Below the pieces are notes generated by a model. That model was not told the origin of the DNA, did not search any database, and was given only the letters and a program-made list of their open reading frames with translations. A program made the position numbers and the translations under genes. This document shows, piece after piece, positions 24,110 to 36,040 of a DNA stretch of 64,000 nucleotides; position 1 is the stretch's first letter, and every line of letters starts with the position of its first letter. The DNA comes from Nephrocerus scutellatus (Eukaryota; Arthropoda; Insecta; Diptera; Pipunculidae): the NCBI GenBank assembly GCA_947095585.1, contig OX352761.1, positions 28,673,777-28,737,776 on the forward strand. The letters run 5' to 3'.

Positions 24110-24270
24110 GCCGTAGGCGTCTATATAAAATGGCTGCCACAACAAAACTATTTGACAGATCTGTCTGAAAATTTTGGTGCGTTCTTTTGAAAGATGATTT
24201 TTGAAAAAGAAAAAAATACATTTAAGGTGACGACACAATATGTGTTAAGGGACTTATTGACCCACCCTCG
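24110..24270 (-). mobile_element. mariner 5' end fragment with terminal inverted repeat
   Basis: The reverse complement of 24110-24215 matches 11487-11585, the 5' untranslated part of the mariner pseudogene (AACGCACC-AAATTTTCAGAC, TGTTGTGGCAGCCATTTTAT). It continues to a terminal GAGGGTGGGTCAATAAGTCC at 24250-24269 (read on the minus strand), the exact inverse of the 3' repeat at 12444-12463, preceded by TA-C. This gives both ends of one mariner family. Confidence 0.8.
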
Positions 24271-24299
24271 TACTTTCTTTTACTATGTAAAAGAAAGTA
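24271..24299. other. Perfect 13-bp hairpin
   Basis: TACTTTCTTTTAC (24271-24283), loop TAT, GTAAAAGAAAGTA (24287-24299). A weaker hairpin of similar sequence (ACTTCCTTT...TTAAAGAAGT) closes the H2 repeat near 50467-50492, so it may be a Helitron-type terminal hairpin. It is also the immediate flank of the mariner fragment. Confidence 0.6.
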
Positions 24300-25078
24300 A
24301 AAAACAACCCATACAAATTAAAATTTTTCATGTAAATTCTCTACACGTTATGCAAAATTTGAATTAAATCGAGTTAATTTTTTATAAAAAAAAACACTTA
24401 TATAGGGGAACCTAGACCCTGGGGCCTAATCACTTCCAAATTTTTACAAAAAGTGTTGTCATCGGAGATACACATGTGTACAAAATTTTAATAAAATTGG
24501 GTAAATTTTCATAAAAATTTATATGGGAGCCTAGGCCCGGATAACTTTCAAATTTGAATAGAAAATGTTTTCTTCGGAGAAACCCTGTGATTAAAAACTG
24601 ATCGCAGGTTTTGGTCATCTAGACAGCCACAAACAAAGAAACAAATAAAGAAACAAACAAACCAACAAGCAAACAAGCAAACAAGCAAACAAGCAAACAA
24701 GCAAGCAAACAAACAAACAAGCAAAAACGCAAACAAACAAACAAAAAAACAAACAAACAAACAAACAAACAAACAAACAAACAAACAAACAAACAAACAA
24801 ACAAACAAACAAACAAACAAACAAACAAACAAACAAACAAACAAACAAACAAACAAACAAACAAACAAACAAACAAACAAACAAACAAACAAACAAACAA
24901 ACAAACAAACAAACAAACAAACAAACAAACAAACAAACAAACAAACAAACAAACAAACAAACAAACAAACAAACAAACAAACAAACAAACAAACAAACAA
25001 ACAAACAAACAAACAAACAAACAAACAAACAAACAAACAAAGACACGGAAACGCGAAGTTAATATAGAGAATTTAATA
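24300..25078 (-). repeat. DINE-like element with a giant CAAA microsatellite
   Basis: A complete copy in minus orientation: AACAACCCATACAAATTAAA and TAAATTCTCTA at 24333-24343, two internal units (CTTCCAAATTTTTACAAAAA, GGAGATACACATGTGTACAA), TGATCGCAGG, the tetranucleotide tract, ACGCGAAG and TTAATATAGAGAATTTAA ending at 25077. The CAAA tract starts impure near 24635, is uninterrupted from about 24747 to 25040 (about 73 units), and occupies the position of the GGCT tract in other copies. Confidence 0.85.
24635..25041. repeat. CAAA tetranucleotide microsatellite
   Basis: About 400 bases of CAAA with CAAG and GAAA interruptions only in the left 110 bases. Because the unit is four bases, all minus-strand frames stay open and encode FVCL repeats; this is not a gene. 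Confidence 0.97.
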
Positions 25079-25949
25079 AAGATATTTGTGCAGAGGCGAT
25101 ATTTTTTTACTTTCGGTCACAATAAAGCTGCACTGTTGTCTTCTGAAGGGCCGCTATGATATCGTGGTTAGCTTATTTTTCCTAACTTTTAGTATTAAGT
25201 TATTATGGCTCTTGCAGTTTATAATAAGTTTAATAATTTGCTTAAGAATCTAGATAAACCAATTTGTGGCGGCAGTTTATCAACACGTATACTTGATTGC
25301 GATTGTTTCCATTAACAGACAGGGTGGCTTATGGCACAAGCCGTGGATAAAACGATAAAATTCTACTGTTTGCTAAAACTAGGGACACATTTCCATCGAT
25401 ACATTATTGCTTGCAAAATACATTTTCTTGATGGAACGATGAAGCGTACCAAAGGCATCAAATGGTTTAGTGTTTCGTAAAGCACACAGATTATAAAAAT
25501 ATTCTAGTTTATGCATGAAGGCTGGTTTCTACAATTAGAAAAACATGCCCAAAATCATAGCCACCTCTGTTAAAACGAAACGAAATGTCGTTGTCGGAAA
25601 ACGCGGTGTTAAAAACTTGTAGAATTACTCTTATGGTATAGCGAGTTGTAACAGATCTGGCGGGGGCTTTTAATATGAATTACTCTTGACAAGCATGTCT
25701 AAAACAATGTGAATAAACGTTAATTATTATAACTTTTACTATTTGTTTTTTTTAATGAATTCAGATATTCAGCACAACTCTGCGCACTTCTTGCCAATTC
25801 TGTAAGTTACCTTATGTCAAAAAGCAACATGCCTCTCTTTTATCCATTTTTTAACTGAATGAAACAACTGAACTTTCAAACGTATAAAAACGAAAAACGA
25901 AGTTTTTTTCCCCAGAGGCGTCAAGTCATACGAACGAGATCACTCCGAT
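25079..25949. other. Unassigned spacer
   Basis: No feature was recognised. Confidence 0.45.
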
Positions 25950-26432
25950 CACTCAAAAAACGTTTACAAAAAGTTTTGTCCATCACAGATACACATGTGT
26001 TTAAAAGTTGAAGAAAATTGGGCTAATATTCAAAAAATTTATATGGGCACCCTTTGGGCCTCAGGGCCCGATCACTCCAAAACTGTTAAATAAGTTTTGT
26101 CCTTCGGAGATACACATGTGTTTAAAATTTAAAGAAAATCGGGCTTATTTTTAAATATAAGGGCTAACCTTGGGTATCCGGGCCCGTTCACTCAAAAATT
26201 TTTACAAAAAGTTTTGTCCATCGGAGATACACATGTGTATAAAATTTGAAGAAAATCGGGTCAATTTTTTAAAAATGTATGTGGGCACCAAATTTTAATA
26301 GAAAGTGTTGTCACTTGTGTGCAAAATTTCATTAAAATCGGGCTTTGGGAAGTGGGTTAAAAATTGATTATAAGATCTGACCAGCCAGCCAGCCACGGGC
26401 ACGCGAAGTTAATATAGAGGATTTAAAAAGGA
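25950..26432 (-). repeat. DINE-like element, about three internal units and one end
   Basis: Units start near 25950, 26070 and 26190, each with GATCACTC, TTTACAAAAAGTTTTGTCCA and GAGATACACATGTGT. They are followed by GGGCTTTGGGAAGTGGGTTA, AAAAATTGATTATAAGATC, CCAGCCAGCCAGCCACGGGC and GTTAATATAGAGGATTTAAA. The hairpin end is missing. Confidence 0.8.
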
Positions 26433-26644
26433 AAGCGAGCTGCGAATGCTGAACGAACCGATTTAGGTGACGCTTTAACAGAACGTGCTACATAGAAAAG
26501 GGTTTACATATTTGGGTGCAGCAGACGGACCAGCGAGGTTTGTTGATTCGGCAAAACTTCCCGCTAAAATTGGTCTGCATCCACGGAATGTTTTGCTCTC
26601 CATATGGTGAAAGGGTTCATCCATATCCAAGCTTAACCTGACAG
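26433..26644. other. Unassigned spacer
   Basis: About 210 bases without a recognised feature. Confidence 0.35.
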
Positions 26645-27240
26645 GCAAAATGAGGTGACGGATAGGAGATCAATAATGAAAATCAGAAAGAGTGTCGGAG
26701 ACAAAACTGAGCCGTGGGAAACACCGGCGTTTATGCGGTGAACATTGGATTTGAATACGTCAATTCGACCTGGATTGAACGGTCAAAAAGGTAGTTACTA
26801 GTCCAATCGAGCAGCGGTTTATTAATTCCATAGGCATTCATTTTCGACAAAAGAGATTGATGACTATGTCAAATGCTTGGAAATATCGAGTGCAACAACT
26901 TTGCTTTCTCCAAATCTCTGAATAGACTGGTTCTACTTTTCAGTGAGATAAGCCATCAGGTCACCTGTAAAGCATTGCCTACGAAAACCATACTCCTGGT
27001 CGCTAAGGATTTCACATTATTCATGATTATGCAATAAGCTTACAATTGATCAATGTTTACATGACGTTGGAAAGTATGGAGCTTAGCGCAATGGGTCGGT
27101 ACGAGGAAAGAGATGACGGTTCGCCTTGTTTAGGAACAGGCTGGATAAACGCTGTTTTCCAATTCTTTGGGATGACTCCAGAAGAATAAGAGAAATGGAA
27201 AAGCCTGCGCAGTGGCAATGCCAACGTTGAAGAACACCCC
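26645..27240 (-). mobile_element. Jockey-like LINE fragment (RT domain)
   Basis: On the minus strand from 27240: MKGCSSTLALPLRRLFHFSY, GVIPKNWKTAFIQPVPKQG and SSLSSYRPIALSSILSNVM to 27057, then with frame breaks the KAFD-type region near 26870 and NAGV-xGSVLSPTLF near 26720-26690. The GVPQG box is altered by TGGG for TGAGG near 26712. The ends are truncated, with no YADD box and no tail. Confidence 0.8.
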
Positions 27241-27254
27241 TTCAAAACTAAACA

Positions 27255-27910
27255 AAACTAGGGTTTAGAGAGGGTCTTGAGAGAGTCTTGAGAGAATAAG
27301 GGGGTTTAAAAGTCGTCTTGAGGGGGTTAAGAGAGGTGGTCTTCAAGGGGGTCTTGAGGAGGTCTTGAAGGAGTCTTGAGGAGGTCTAGAGGGGGTTTAA
27401 AGAAGGTTTTTAGCAGTGTGTTAAATGATTTTTATGAGGGGGATTGAGGGGGTCTTAGGACGATGTTAAGGGTGTCTTGAGGGAATCTTGAGCGGGGTCA
27501 TATGGGGTTTTGAGAAGGGTATTGGGGGATCTTAGATGGTCTTAGTGGGTTCGTAAGGGGGTCTTGAAGGGGTTGTAACGTGATTTTAACGTGACCTTGA
27601 GCGTGGTTTGAAAGGGGTATTTAGGGGGTTATATTGGCTCTTAGGTGGTGCTAAGGTGATCTTTAGGGAGTCTTTAGATGATCTTTAGTTGTTTTGAGAG
27701 TGTCTTGAGTGAGTCTTGAGATGGCATTGAGGAGGGTCTTAATGGAATCTTGAGTGAGGTTTGAGGGGGTCTTGAGGGGATTGGATGTGGTCTTGAGAGG
27801 GTCTTAAGGGAGTCTTGATTTAGTCTTAGTCTTGAGATTTTTTTTTTAGAGATTTTAAGGTGTTCTTGATGGGGTATTGAAGGTTGTCTTGGTGGGGTTT
27901 TGGGGCTTAA
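27255..27910. repeat. Degenerate GT-rich array of GGGGGTCTTGAG-type units
   Basis: For 650 bases the plus strand is built from variants of GTCTTGAG separated by runs of three to five G. The unit length varies between about 9 and 25 bases. The strand is very poor in C. It begins right beside the Jockey-like fragment. No coding frame fits it. Confidence 0.8.
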
Positions 27911-30900
27911 TGTTCTTTTAATCTTGTCATAAACCTCGAATGCCGCGTGGTTCTATTAAATTATGTGATTTTTTAAGCCACAAATATTCCAGATTTCCAT
28001 TAAAAACATTTGAGCAGTTTTTATTTATTTTAAAATAGTTCTAGTTGCTTCAAATCTACCACCTATTTTATTTTCTACCTTGTAATATCATTTTATTTTA
28101 TGCATCATACTTAGGGTGGGTATGCACAAAATTACACATTTTTGTCGCCAACCGTACTTTAGCGAAGCTTTTTATTTATTTTATGTGTCAATTTTATTAA
28201 ATAAATGTGTCAGCATTTTTTTTTAATGAAACTGGCAGCATGCAATTAACTTATGATAAACAAAACAAATCGACAAAGAGAGAAAGATAAACTCATTTAA
28301 CAAAAGCGTAACATAGGTTATTTGTTATAGCTCCTTATAGTTCTAAAGCCAATATATATTGTTAAGGGAATTTTCTAAAGTTGCTATGCCGAATTAAACT
28401 AAAACTCAGTGAAAGACGTTTTGCTAACAAAGGATATTTGCTTATTAATATTCTACTGCATAGGCAGTGTAATATACATAGTTGCTGTTGCTCTTCTTTA
28501 TGTTATCTTTCATATGAGAATGAGAATTCATGTCAAACTTAGAAGCAACAGTGTGAGCGCAGTAGTGGGTACTGGGCACTAAGGGACACAATGTCGACAA
28601 AGGAACAGGAATTGCAAATAATGAAGACTGAAATGTTTACGAAACAAGTAGTTTAAGCTTTGCTACTCCTTAATGTTTTTATATGTTTCCCTGTTTGGTG
28701 CCAATATCCGAGTATCTTTAACCAAAGAAATGAAAGAAGATATTACAGGCTTTTAAAGGATTCGGAACAAACAAAAAGGTTACATGATATCCTTTAATGG
28801 AGCGGAATAATGAAAAGGCAGACAAAGAAAACACAAACAAAACGAAATATGCTTCAATTTCAACAAAGAAGTTGGTGTAAATCGTATATTCAATAGAACA
28901 CGAACAACATCCCTTCGCATATTATATAGTTGTTGGAAATTTTCCATACTCAAAAATAAAAGGTTTTTGCTTACGAAAAGTATTTTGGGAGCATTATACC
29001 GTTGGGTGAACTTAGCTTACATCCAACTACTCCCTGGGCTATTAATGCAATTTTAACATCCTCCAAAGTTACAATTAGTATCTACGCTCAATTGCGTACT
29101 CACTTTAAAATATAAATTGATAATTATCCTTCATTCGGTTTGATTCATATGATGTGACGCAGTTATTTACATAAATTTTGAGAACATTACGAGTAAGTGA
29201 CAGGGTAGATCCAGCTTAACGCCCATGAAGGAGAAGAAGTCGCATCGGCTATAATAAGACATAATAACAAGTAATAAAGCATAACGGTTTAATTATTCAC
29301 AAAAGCATTTCGAGTTGTTGTTGCAAAAAACCCAATGACAAAACGGTGTGTATATCTAAATCTAAGGAGGGTATAAGGTATATATTATCCTTGACTAAAA
29401 GTACGTATATTTGTTGAAGGACTGTTAAAGGTCGAAATAAGCCTGTTATTTTTCGGAAAAATCCGAGCATTTGAAATGATATTTGGTCGTACATGACCTC
29501 AGAAATAAGGTTATTTGTGGTAGAAATATTGGATGGCAAAAGTGAATGCTGCTGTCTTAAAATTCTAACATTATAGACTAGGTATTTCCAGTAGTAAGTA
29601 GCGTAGTGTCTCCCAGGCTGAAAGGCAAAATTACCAATTTATCAAAAGCGCTATTATTCTAATATTCACAGTCAATCATTACATCTGTTAACACTTAACT
29701 AACTCAAACAAAACATAATATGGCGTTTCTCAGCTGCCGTAACGTAAGTACATAGTCCGTCAATTGAATTAGACGATTTGAAATCGCACCAACAAATTTT
29801 ATTTGTTCGCGGTGTTGACTTATTCCTTTACTTTACTTAAAACTAGCTATTCTGGGGCGCTTTGCCAAAACGTTCCAAAATATGACAGATTTATGTTTCC
29901 TGCTCATTATGGCATATAACACCAACAAAAAGTTTGAACAGGATCGGTTGAAGGGTTTGGCAGACCATAGCTAATATACATATCTACAGAGTTACACTTT
30001 TATATATCTACTTCTTATCGGATTGAACCCAAACACTTCTCGCACTAAGAAGAACAAAAATGTTTTTATCGAAACCGCGAAATCGATGGCGTAGTTTTTT
30101 CATTCATAGGCGTTACACTCAATCTAAGCATCGCTATCGATTTTTTTAATCCTAAAGGCTTGCAAAGTAAAATGTGGGTTTTTCAGTCTATTTCAAAAAT
30201 AACTTATGACTGAATGACCGATCGCTTATGAATGAAAGACCTACATTTAACGTTGCATACTATTAGGCTTTTAAGATAAATTAGTCTTTAGACTGAATTA
30301 AATTAATTAAACACTTCAAGTGACTAAAGCTGAAGAAAAAATCACCACTTAATGATAAGCGAAAGATTCAACGCTTACAATTCGCAAAACACCACATGAC
30401 CTAAGATGTTTAACAAGGAGCAAGTTCGAATAAATGGAAAAAGAAGTCTTTACTGACGAAAAAAATTTAATTTAGATGGACCGGATTGTCATAACTTTTA
30501 GTTACAGGAAGGAGCTATTTTAAAGCAGAAACTGGGGCTATATTATAGTTTAACTTAATATACAAAAATAAGGTAATAGCTTACAGTCGCAATTTTTAAC
30601 TGTGTGCCTAAACATATTTGGTAACATATACGCACTAATAAAGTACACAATGAAATTTCTTATGTACAATTAAGTTATGAGTGTTGTTTAACAGGAAACA
30701 TTGAAAGAATAAAATTTCCAAAAGCAGGAGATGGAGATGAAAAGCCTATCAAAAGAGGGCCGAACCAAAAAGCAAAAGAAAAGTAAAAAAATAGTATAAA
30801 AGTATACATAATGATAGAAGAGTACATATTACAAGTTTGTCAGTTAGCGCACCCCTACCCTTTAATTACAAGCCCAACCCTCGTTTTGTATCCACCACGC

Positions 30901-32879
30901 AGCATAAGGATGAAATTTTTTTTTATTGAATTATTTATTTTGGGGTGAATGTCCCATGAGGTATCATTGTAATAGCCACCACACACGACCGAACAATACA
31001 AAAATTGCAAAACCCTGTTCGGTCCAAACTGCACTGCGCACAAACATTCATAATTTTCAACCCTTAACAGACACATTTTGTTCATCTTATAAGGTGAGGG
31101 AATAGTGAACTTTAATATAGCGGAGAATAAAGCTTAAGCTTTTAAAAATAGAGCTTTGGAGTAGAATTTTGAACTTATTGTACTTTTAAAAATGGCTGGC
31201 TGGCGGAATAGCTTAAAAAAGGGCTGAGATATTATGTCAAAATTCCAACAGATGCCGCTAGTTGTTAACCAAATTAACTGCACCTATCACGGAATTATGG
31301 GGCAAAAATACGGTGAGTATTTTCTCATATAAGGGAAGAAAGGAATAGAAGAAAATGAAATTCTGAATGCAAGTTACTTTTCATTGCAAACACTTTCGGA
31401 AGTAAAAGAAACTAATAGTAGGTACAGGTAAGTTGTAAAAATCCTATAGCAGACAACTTTGGTTCGAAAAGTTTTCAATTAAAGAAGATTTCCGGTAACA
31501 CGTGAAAGCTCGCGCAGAAAAAAAAGTTCAAGCTTTGTATATGTTTGTTGTTTAATTTCGTTTTATTTGTTAGGCAATAACTAAATGGAAATGCAACTAT
31601 CTGGTAACCAAAGATAAAATTCTTCAATGCATCATATTTAATAATAACTTTAGCTTATCGGAAAATTATGATTTCATTTGAAAGATTAAAAATGTATGTT
31701 CCGAACGGGCAAATTTATATATTCTGGCCTCCTGAGGTCCTGCTTTATTCAAACATAGCGGGTTAGTGGTCATTGTCCATTGTGTTCAATTGCGTTCAAC
31801 AAACACATTTTTTTTACAAAATTTTTACTGTTTTTTGACAATTTATAAAAAAAAGATAAATGTGTCTTTTAATTTTATAAAACGCCTAACCAAATTAAAC
31901 TGATAGATAAACTTTATTGATTTCCTTTTAATTAGTTACGTGTATTAGGCAAGTTGATAAATTTAGGACTTGCAGAATTTGTGGATTTCCTTTTTTTTAG
32001 GAACCATTAACATATAATCAAACATAATTGATAATGAGTATTTTGAATTCTGCTTCATTTATATACAAAAATTCGAAACAGGAATATGACAATATAAAAG
32101 CTAAAATGCAAATCTCAAGTTCGCTAATCCATCCTTCGAACAGTAGGAGATATTCTGCCTATCTTGAAAGCTGAGCAAACAAACAACCTTCACTACAGAA
32201 GCTGAAGCAATAATCTACAAGAACTTCAAAAATACGACTGCGAACATATAGGGAAAGCTTAGAAATATGCTTGCGCTAGCATTATACTCAACGGCACAAG
32301 TCATTTTGAAAGATGCGAAATAACAACTCATCGAGAACGTGTCAGCACATTTTTCCAATCACAACGTACGGGGAGCATTGACAATATTATAGTAGGGGCG
32401 AAATGCGAATGACGCGTCCTGGAGCAAAAATAATTACAATGGGCACAAAAAACATAAATACTTCTCAGACACACATTTTTGATGCATGCAATCCAAAATC
32501 AATATGAGTTCACATAACATAGGATTGTGGAGTTGTATTTTGTCTTTTATTGAGAATCGCTGCCACTCATCTATGTACATTCAAATGGATTAATATGCAA
32601 TCGATAACAGACATAAAGTAAAAGCCTTGTAAATATGAAGTCACCAGCAGTATATTGGAGTGCAAAACAAATGAATTAAGAGCCAATATAATCTGTACGA
32701 ATTTCTGTATTGTATTTATTTATTTCTATATAAAAAAATGTATACGCGGGTTTTTTACATTTTCCTGACAAATTCTGTTACCCAAATTTTTGTAGGCAGA
32801 ATACAATTAAATAACTAATTTAAATTCTATATTTTAATATAAAAAAAACAACTTATAATAATTAAAATAATAAAAAAAA
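27911..32879. other. Unassigned spacer, 5 kb
   Basis: AT-rich DNA with no supported gene, no named repeat and only short frames. This is the largest stretch in the window without detectable transposon sequence. It could be ordinary intergenic DNA or intron of a gene whose exons lie outside. Confidence 0.5.
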
Positions 32880-33230
32880 AACCCTGGGGTCCGATCACTT
32901 CCAAATTTTGTACAGAAAGTCTTGTCATCGGAGATACACATATGTACAAATTGTCTAGAAAATCGGTTTAGTTTTAAAAAAAAATACATGAGAGCCCCTA
33001 GCTAGACTCCGAGACCAGATCACTTCGAAATTTTTACAAAAAGTGTGTTCATAGGAGATAAAATTTTAATAAAATCGGGTTAATTTTAAAAAGCCCCTCG
33101 GACCTGGGGCCACTTCCAAATTTTTACAAGAGTGTTGTCCATCGGATTAAACACGTTCGTATAAAATTTGAAGGAAATCGGGTAAATGTTTTTAAAAAAT
33201 TTGTATGGGGCCCCCGACCACTCCTTATAA
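32880..33230 (-). repeat. DINE-like element, three internal units
   Basis: Three units beginning near 32885, 33020 and 33105, with CACTTCCAAATTTTTACAA, GTCATCGGAGATACACAT, GAAAATCGG and GCCCCT landmarks. No terminal ends were seen. Confidence 0.75.
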
Positions 33231-34122
33231 TTCAATAATATTCTATATTTGCATAATCCGATGGATGAGCTAAGTTAGTGATTTTTAGTAGATTTACGAT
33301 TTTTATACAGCTGAACAATTGCTAAGCGAAAAATGTTTGCTTTTTCGGTTAGCCGCTCATGAGAGATAAGAGAACAAATAGACAAACCAAGTACGAGTAT
33401 TATTGACATTATGATCCGCGTGCAGCTGCATCTTAACCTATATATGGGTATCGTGCGGGGCTTAATCACGGAAAATAAAGGGACCGCGGGTACTTAGAGT
33501 ATGCTCAGTATGGCCAATGTCTTCGTAATTTAGCGACCCCATAAGAAAGGGCACTAGTATTTAGAGAAAATTGTATTGGGTGGTCTCTTCGTATTTAGTA
33601 GCTCAGTCGTAACAACTTGATGGACTGTGACGTGCCTGGGATTGTTTCTATCCTGGGCGCCCTAGGACAGCATGCTATCCTGGTGACAAATGATTGTGAT
33701 CGAGGTTCCGGATGATGTGCTGCCAGGGGTAGTTTTTGTTTCGCCCAGGCACTCATACTGAACGAACTGAGGCCTTTGATGTCAGATCTCACCATGGTCG
33801 CGTTGGTACTACGGGAGTTGGTTCCGCGCGCAGATGAAGTTGGTATCCTTGTAGGTTAGCTGAGTCTGCCGTCATCCCTTAAATCGGCATCGGTGTAAGA
33901 TAGGCTCAACTCTCAGCAATGAGTTAATACTGGTACATCAAATGATGGTCGCCAATTGTCGTACAAATCGTATCCGAAGAGGACCGTGGAATTATGTCCT
34001 ATGTTGGCGTTGTTCACGTTAATCCAAAGACCATTCATTGGCGTTATAAAACACAATTTACATGCAACATAAGAGTTGCAATTTACAATACTAAAGTATT
34101 CGAGTAAATTTTGTACATATAT
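33231..34122. other. Unassigned spacer with a GC-rich patch
   Basis: The part near 33600-33860 has a clearly higher GC content than its surroundings and a 66-codon minus frame (33595-33795) with no recognisable domain. It may be a relic of a coding sequence. Confidence 0.35.
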
Positions 34123-34369
34123 AAAGTGACCGAAATAAGTATAAGGACACAAGCAATTTATTTATTAAGGGCAAAAAAGTTTACTTTATTCAGTAAATAA
34201 CAAAACAAAAATAAAAAATATTCCTTATCACAAATGCTAGTTTCTTAGATTCATCGTTAATGAACTCTAATTACAATAAGTTTTCCTGCGAAATAAGTAT
34301 AAAGACAATCAATATTATAAGCATTTTAACACTGAATTTTTGGTTTTACCTATCAAACTGTGACTTTGT

Positions 34370-35402
34370 ACTTTGTACAACCTCTTTGGAATATCTTGAA
34401 ACCAACGAAATTCTTAGTGACCGGCAGTACGGGTTTTGTGGGCTACTGGTGATTTGATGGTATATCTCACCGAACAGTGGAAACGGTGTTTGCATCAATT
34501 TGGAGAAAGCAAAGCTGTTGCACTCGATATTTTTAAGGCAATTGACAGAGTTTGGCATCACGCTCTTTTGTCCCAAATGCGTGCTTATGGAGTCGATGAT
34601 AAGCTGTTTTACTGGATTAGAAGCTGTCTTTTGGACGTCTAAAGTAGATTACTTAAATGCTGGCGTTCCCCAGGGTTCTGTATTGTCCCCGACTCTCTTC
34701 TTCATTTTGGTTAATGATCACTTAACTGTGACTTCTAATCCAATTCACTCTTTCGCTGACAACAGCACTCTCAGCTTCACATATAAGTTTAAGGAACGTC
34801 CCTCCACTTCTCATGTGGAACTCAAACAACTACGTATGTTAAGCACGTTAAATTCTGACCTTGACAGCATAATACAATGGGGAGAAAACCATCGAGTAGA
34901 ATTTAACGCTTCCAAAACCCAATGCTGTCTCCTGTCGTCAAAGCGAATCCTAAATCCCATGCCATTATCCATGAATGGCACTTGCATCGAGAAAACTGAA
35001 AATATCGCAATTCTCGGTATGTGCGTTAACGACAAATTTCGTTTGAATGACCACATATTTACCGTCGCCAAAAACGCTGCGAAATTTTAAGGTTTTCTAG
35101 CCCGGTGCAAAGAAATATTTCAATCCCTCTGATCTGTATACTTTCTACAAGGCTTTTATACTTATCAATACTCATCAGTTTACCCTCAAGCCCATCTTCC
35201 GACGTACAGTTAAATTCAGGGATTCGTTTTTCAGCCATACAACACGTATGTGGAATGCTCTGCCAAGCTCTGTCTTCCCACATCACTATAATCCACAGGC
35301 ATTTAAAACAAAAGCTCATAGAAATCTCCTCTTTTCTCCTCCTTTTCCTTAACTCCCACGCTGTGCCAAGCATATAGCCGAGCGCGAATTATAAAAAAAA
35401 AA
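34370..35402 (+). mobile_element. Jockey-like LINE copy, 5'-truncated, with poly(A)
   Basis: Plus-strand RT to the 3' end. In order: LEYLETNEILSDRQYGF (34384-34436), TGDLMVYLTEQWK, KAVALDIFKAIDRVWH (34508-34560; the catalytic Asp of box A is present), NAGVPQGSVLSPTLFF near 34660-34710, SFADNSTLSFTYKF near 34752-34790 (FADD has become FADN), STLNSDLDSI and KTQCCLLSSKR to about 35090, then broken frames to RDSFFSHTTRMWNALPSS-like DNA near 35220-35275. It ends in AAAAAAAAAA at 35392-35401. It diverges from the other Jockey-like copies enough to be a sister subfamily. The poly(A) abuts the Tc1-like transposase stop, so it inserted into that element. Confidence 0.85.
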
Positions 35403-35650
35403 TTACATAGAATTTATCAAATTCTGCAGAACTTCCTCGTTGATCTCCACCCATGCCTGGTTTATTTGGTTTTTAAGCTCTTCCACATTCCTGTTCTGCT
35501 TCCCATTTAAGTAAATCCTTCTGGCCATGATCCCCCACAAATTTTCAATTGGGTTCAGGTCAAGACTACACGAAGGCCATGGTAAACACCGTCTCCCACT
35601 GACTTCCATCCATTCACGGACTGTTCTCGCATTGTGAATTGCGAGAATAA
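35403..35650 (-). pseudogene. Tc1-like transposase, C-terminal fragment
   Basis: The minus strand reads NARTVREWMEVSGRRCLPWP then SCSLDLNPIENLWGIMARRI, the block with the third acidic site's neighbourhood in Tc1-like DD34E transposases (usual form WPSQSPDLNPIENLW, Glu in IENLW). It ends EEVLQNLINSM and stop. Only the last 80 residues of about 340 are present. It lies inside the inverted ends of 34123-36007, which is most likely its own element. Confidence 0.8.
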
Positions 35651-36040
35651 TTATTTACCATAATTTTGAGCGCTAATAAGTGCAATTTACCTTTAAAATA
35701 CCCTTTAAATATTTTTACACTCTTTTAACAAAAAAAAAAGGCAACAAAATTGGAATATTTTTAAATAAACGCAGTGTCTTTATACTTATTTCGAAACTTT
35801 CCCACTGTATTTTTTATAGGAAATGACATATCACTCTGTTTCTAAACTGATATTGTGGATAGCGATACCATTTTTTTGGTATATAAGAGAGAATTCACTT
35901 ATCTAGATTTTTGCTGAACATTACGCTAGCATAAGTTTAGGTGTTCAACCTATAAGTCAAATTGAACAGTTTGAAATGACTGTTTTTAAACTTATTTCGG
36001 CCACTGTATGTAGAAGTAACAAAAAAGAAACAAAAAATAT

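Larger units (their letters stand above)
34123..36007. mobile_element. Tc1-like composite with two nested sets of inverted ends
   Basis: Outer ends: AAGTGACCGAAATAAGTATA at 34124-34143, and its inverse on the right at 35980-36005 (minus strand AGTGGCCGAAATAAGTTTAA). Inner ends: CGAAATAAGTATAAAGACA at 34289-34307 and its exact inverse at 35775-35793, with the right one reaching CAGTGGGAAAGTTT at 35806. TA lies next to the outer ends. Inside are a Tc1-like transposase C-terminus and a Jockey-like copy. Confidence 0.6.

Noticed and set aside
24548..25046. Three overlapping minus-strand frames of 137-162 codons encoding FVCL repeats
   Set aside because: They are translations of the CAAA microsatellite, which is open in every frame.
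32880..33230. CRISPR-like regular repeats
   Set aside because: The repeats are diverged 110-120-bp units of an interspersed eukaryotic element with no spacer structure.
34811..35071. Minus-strand 86-codon frame
   Set aside because: It is antisense to the Jockey-like reverse transcriptase, the same artefact as the plus frame at 78-446.
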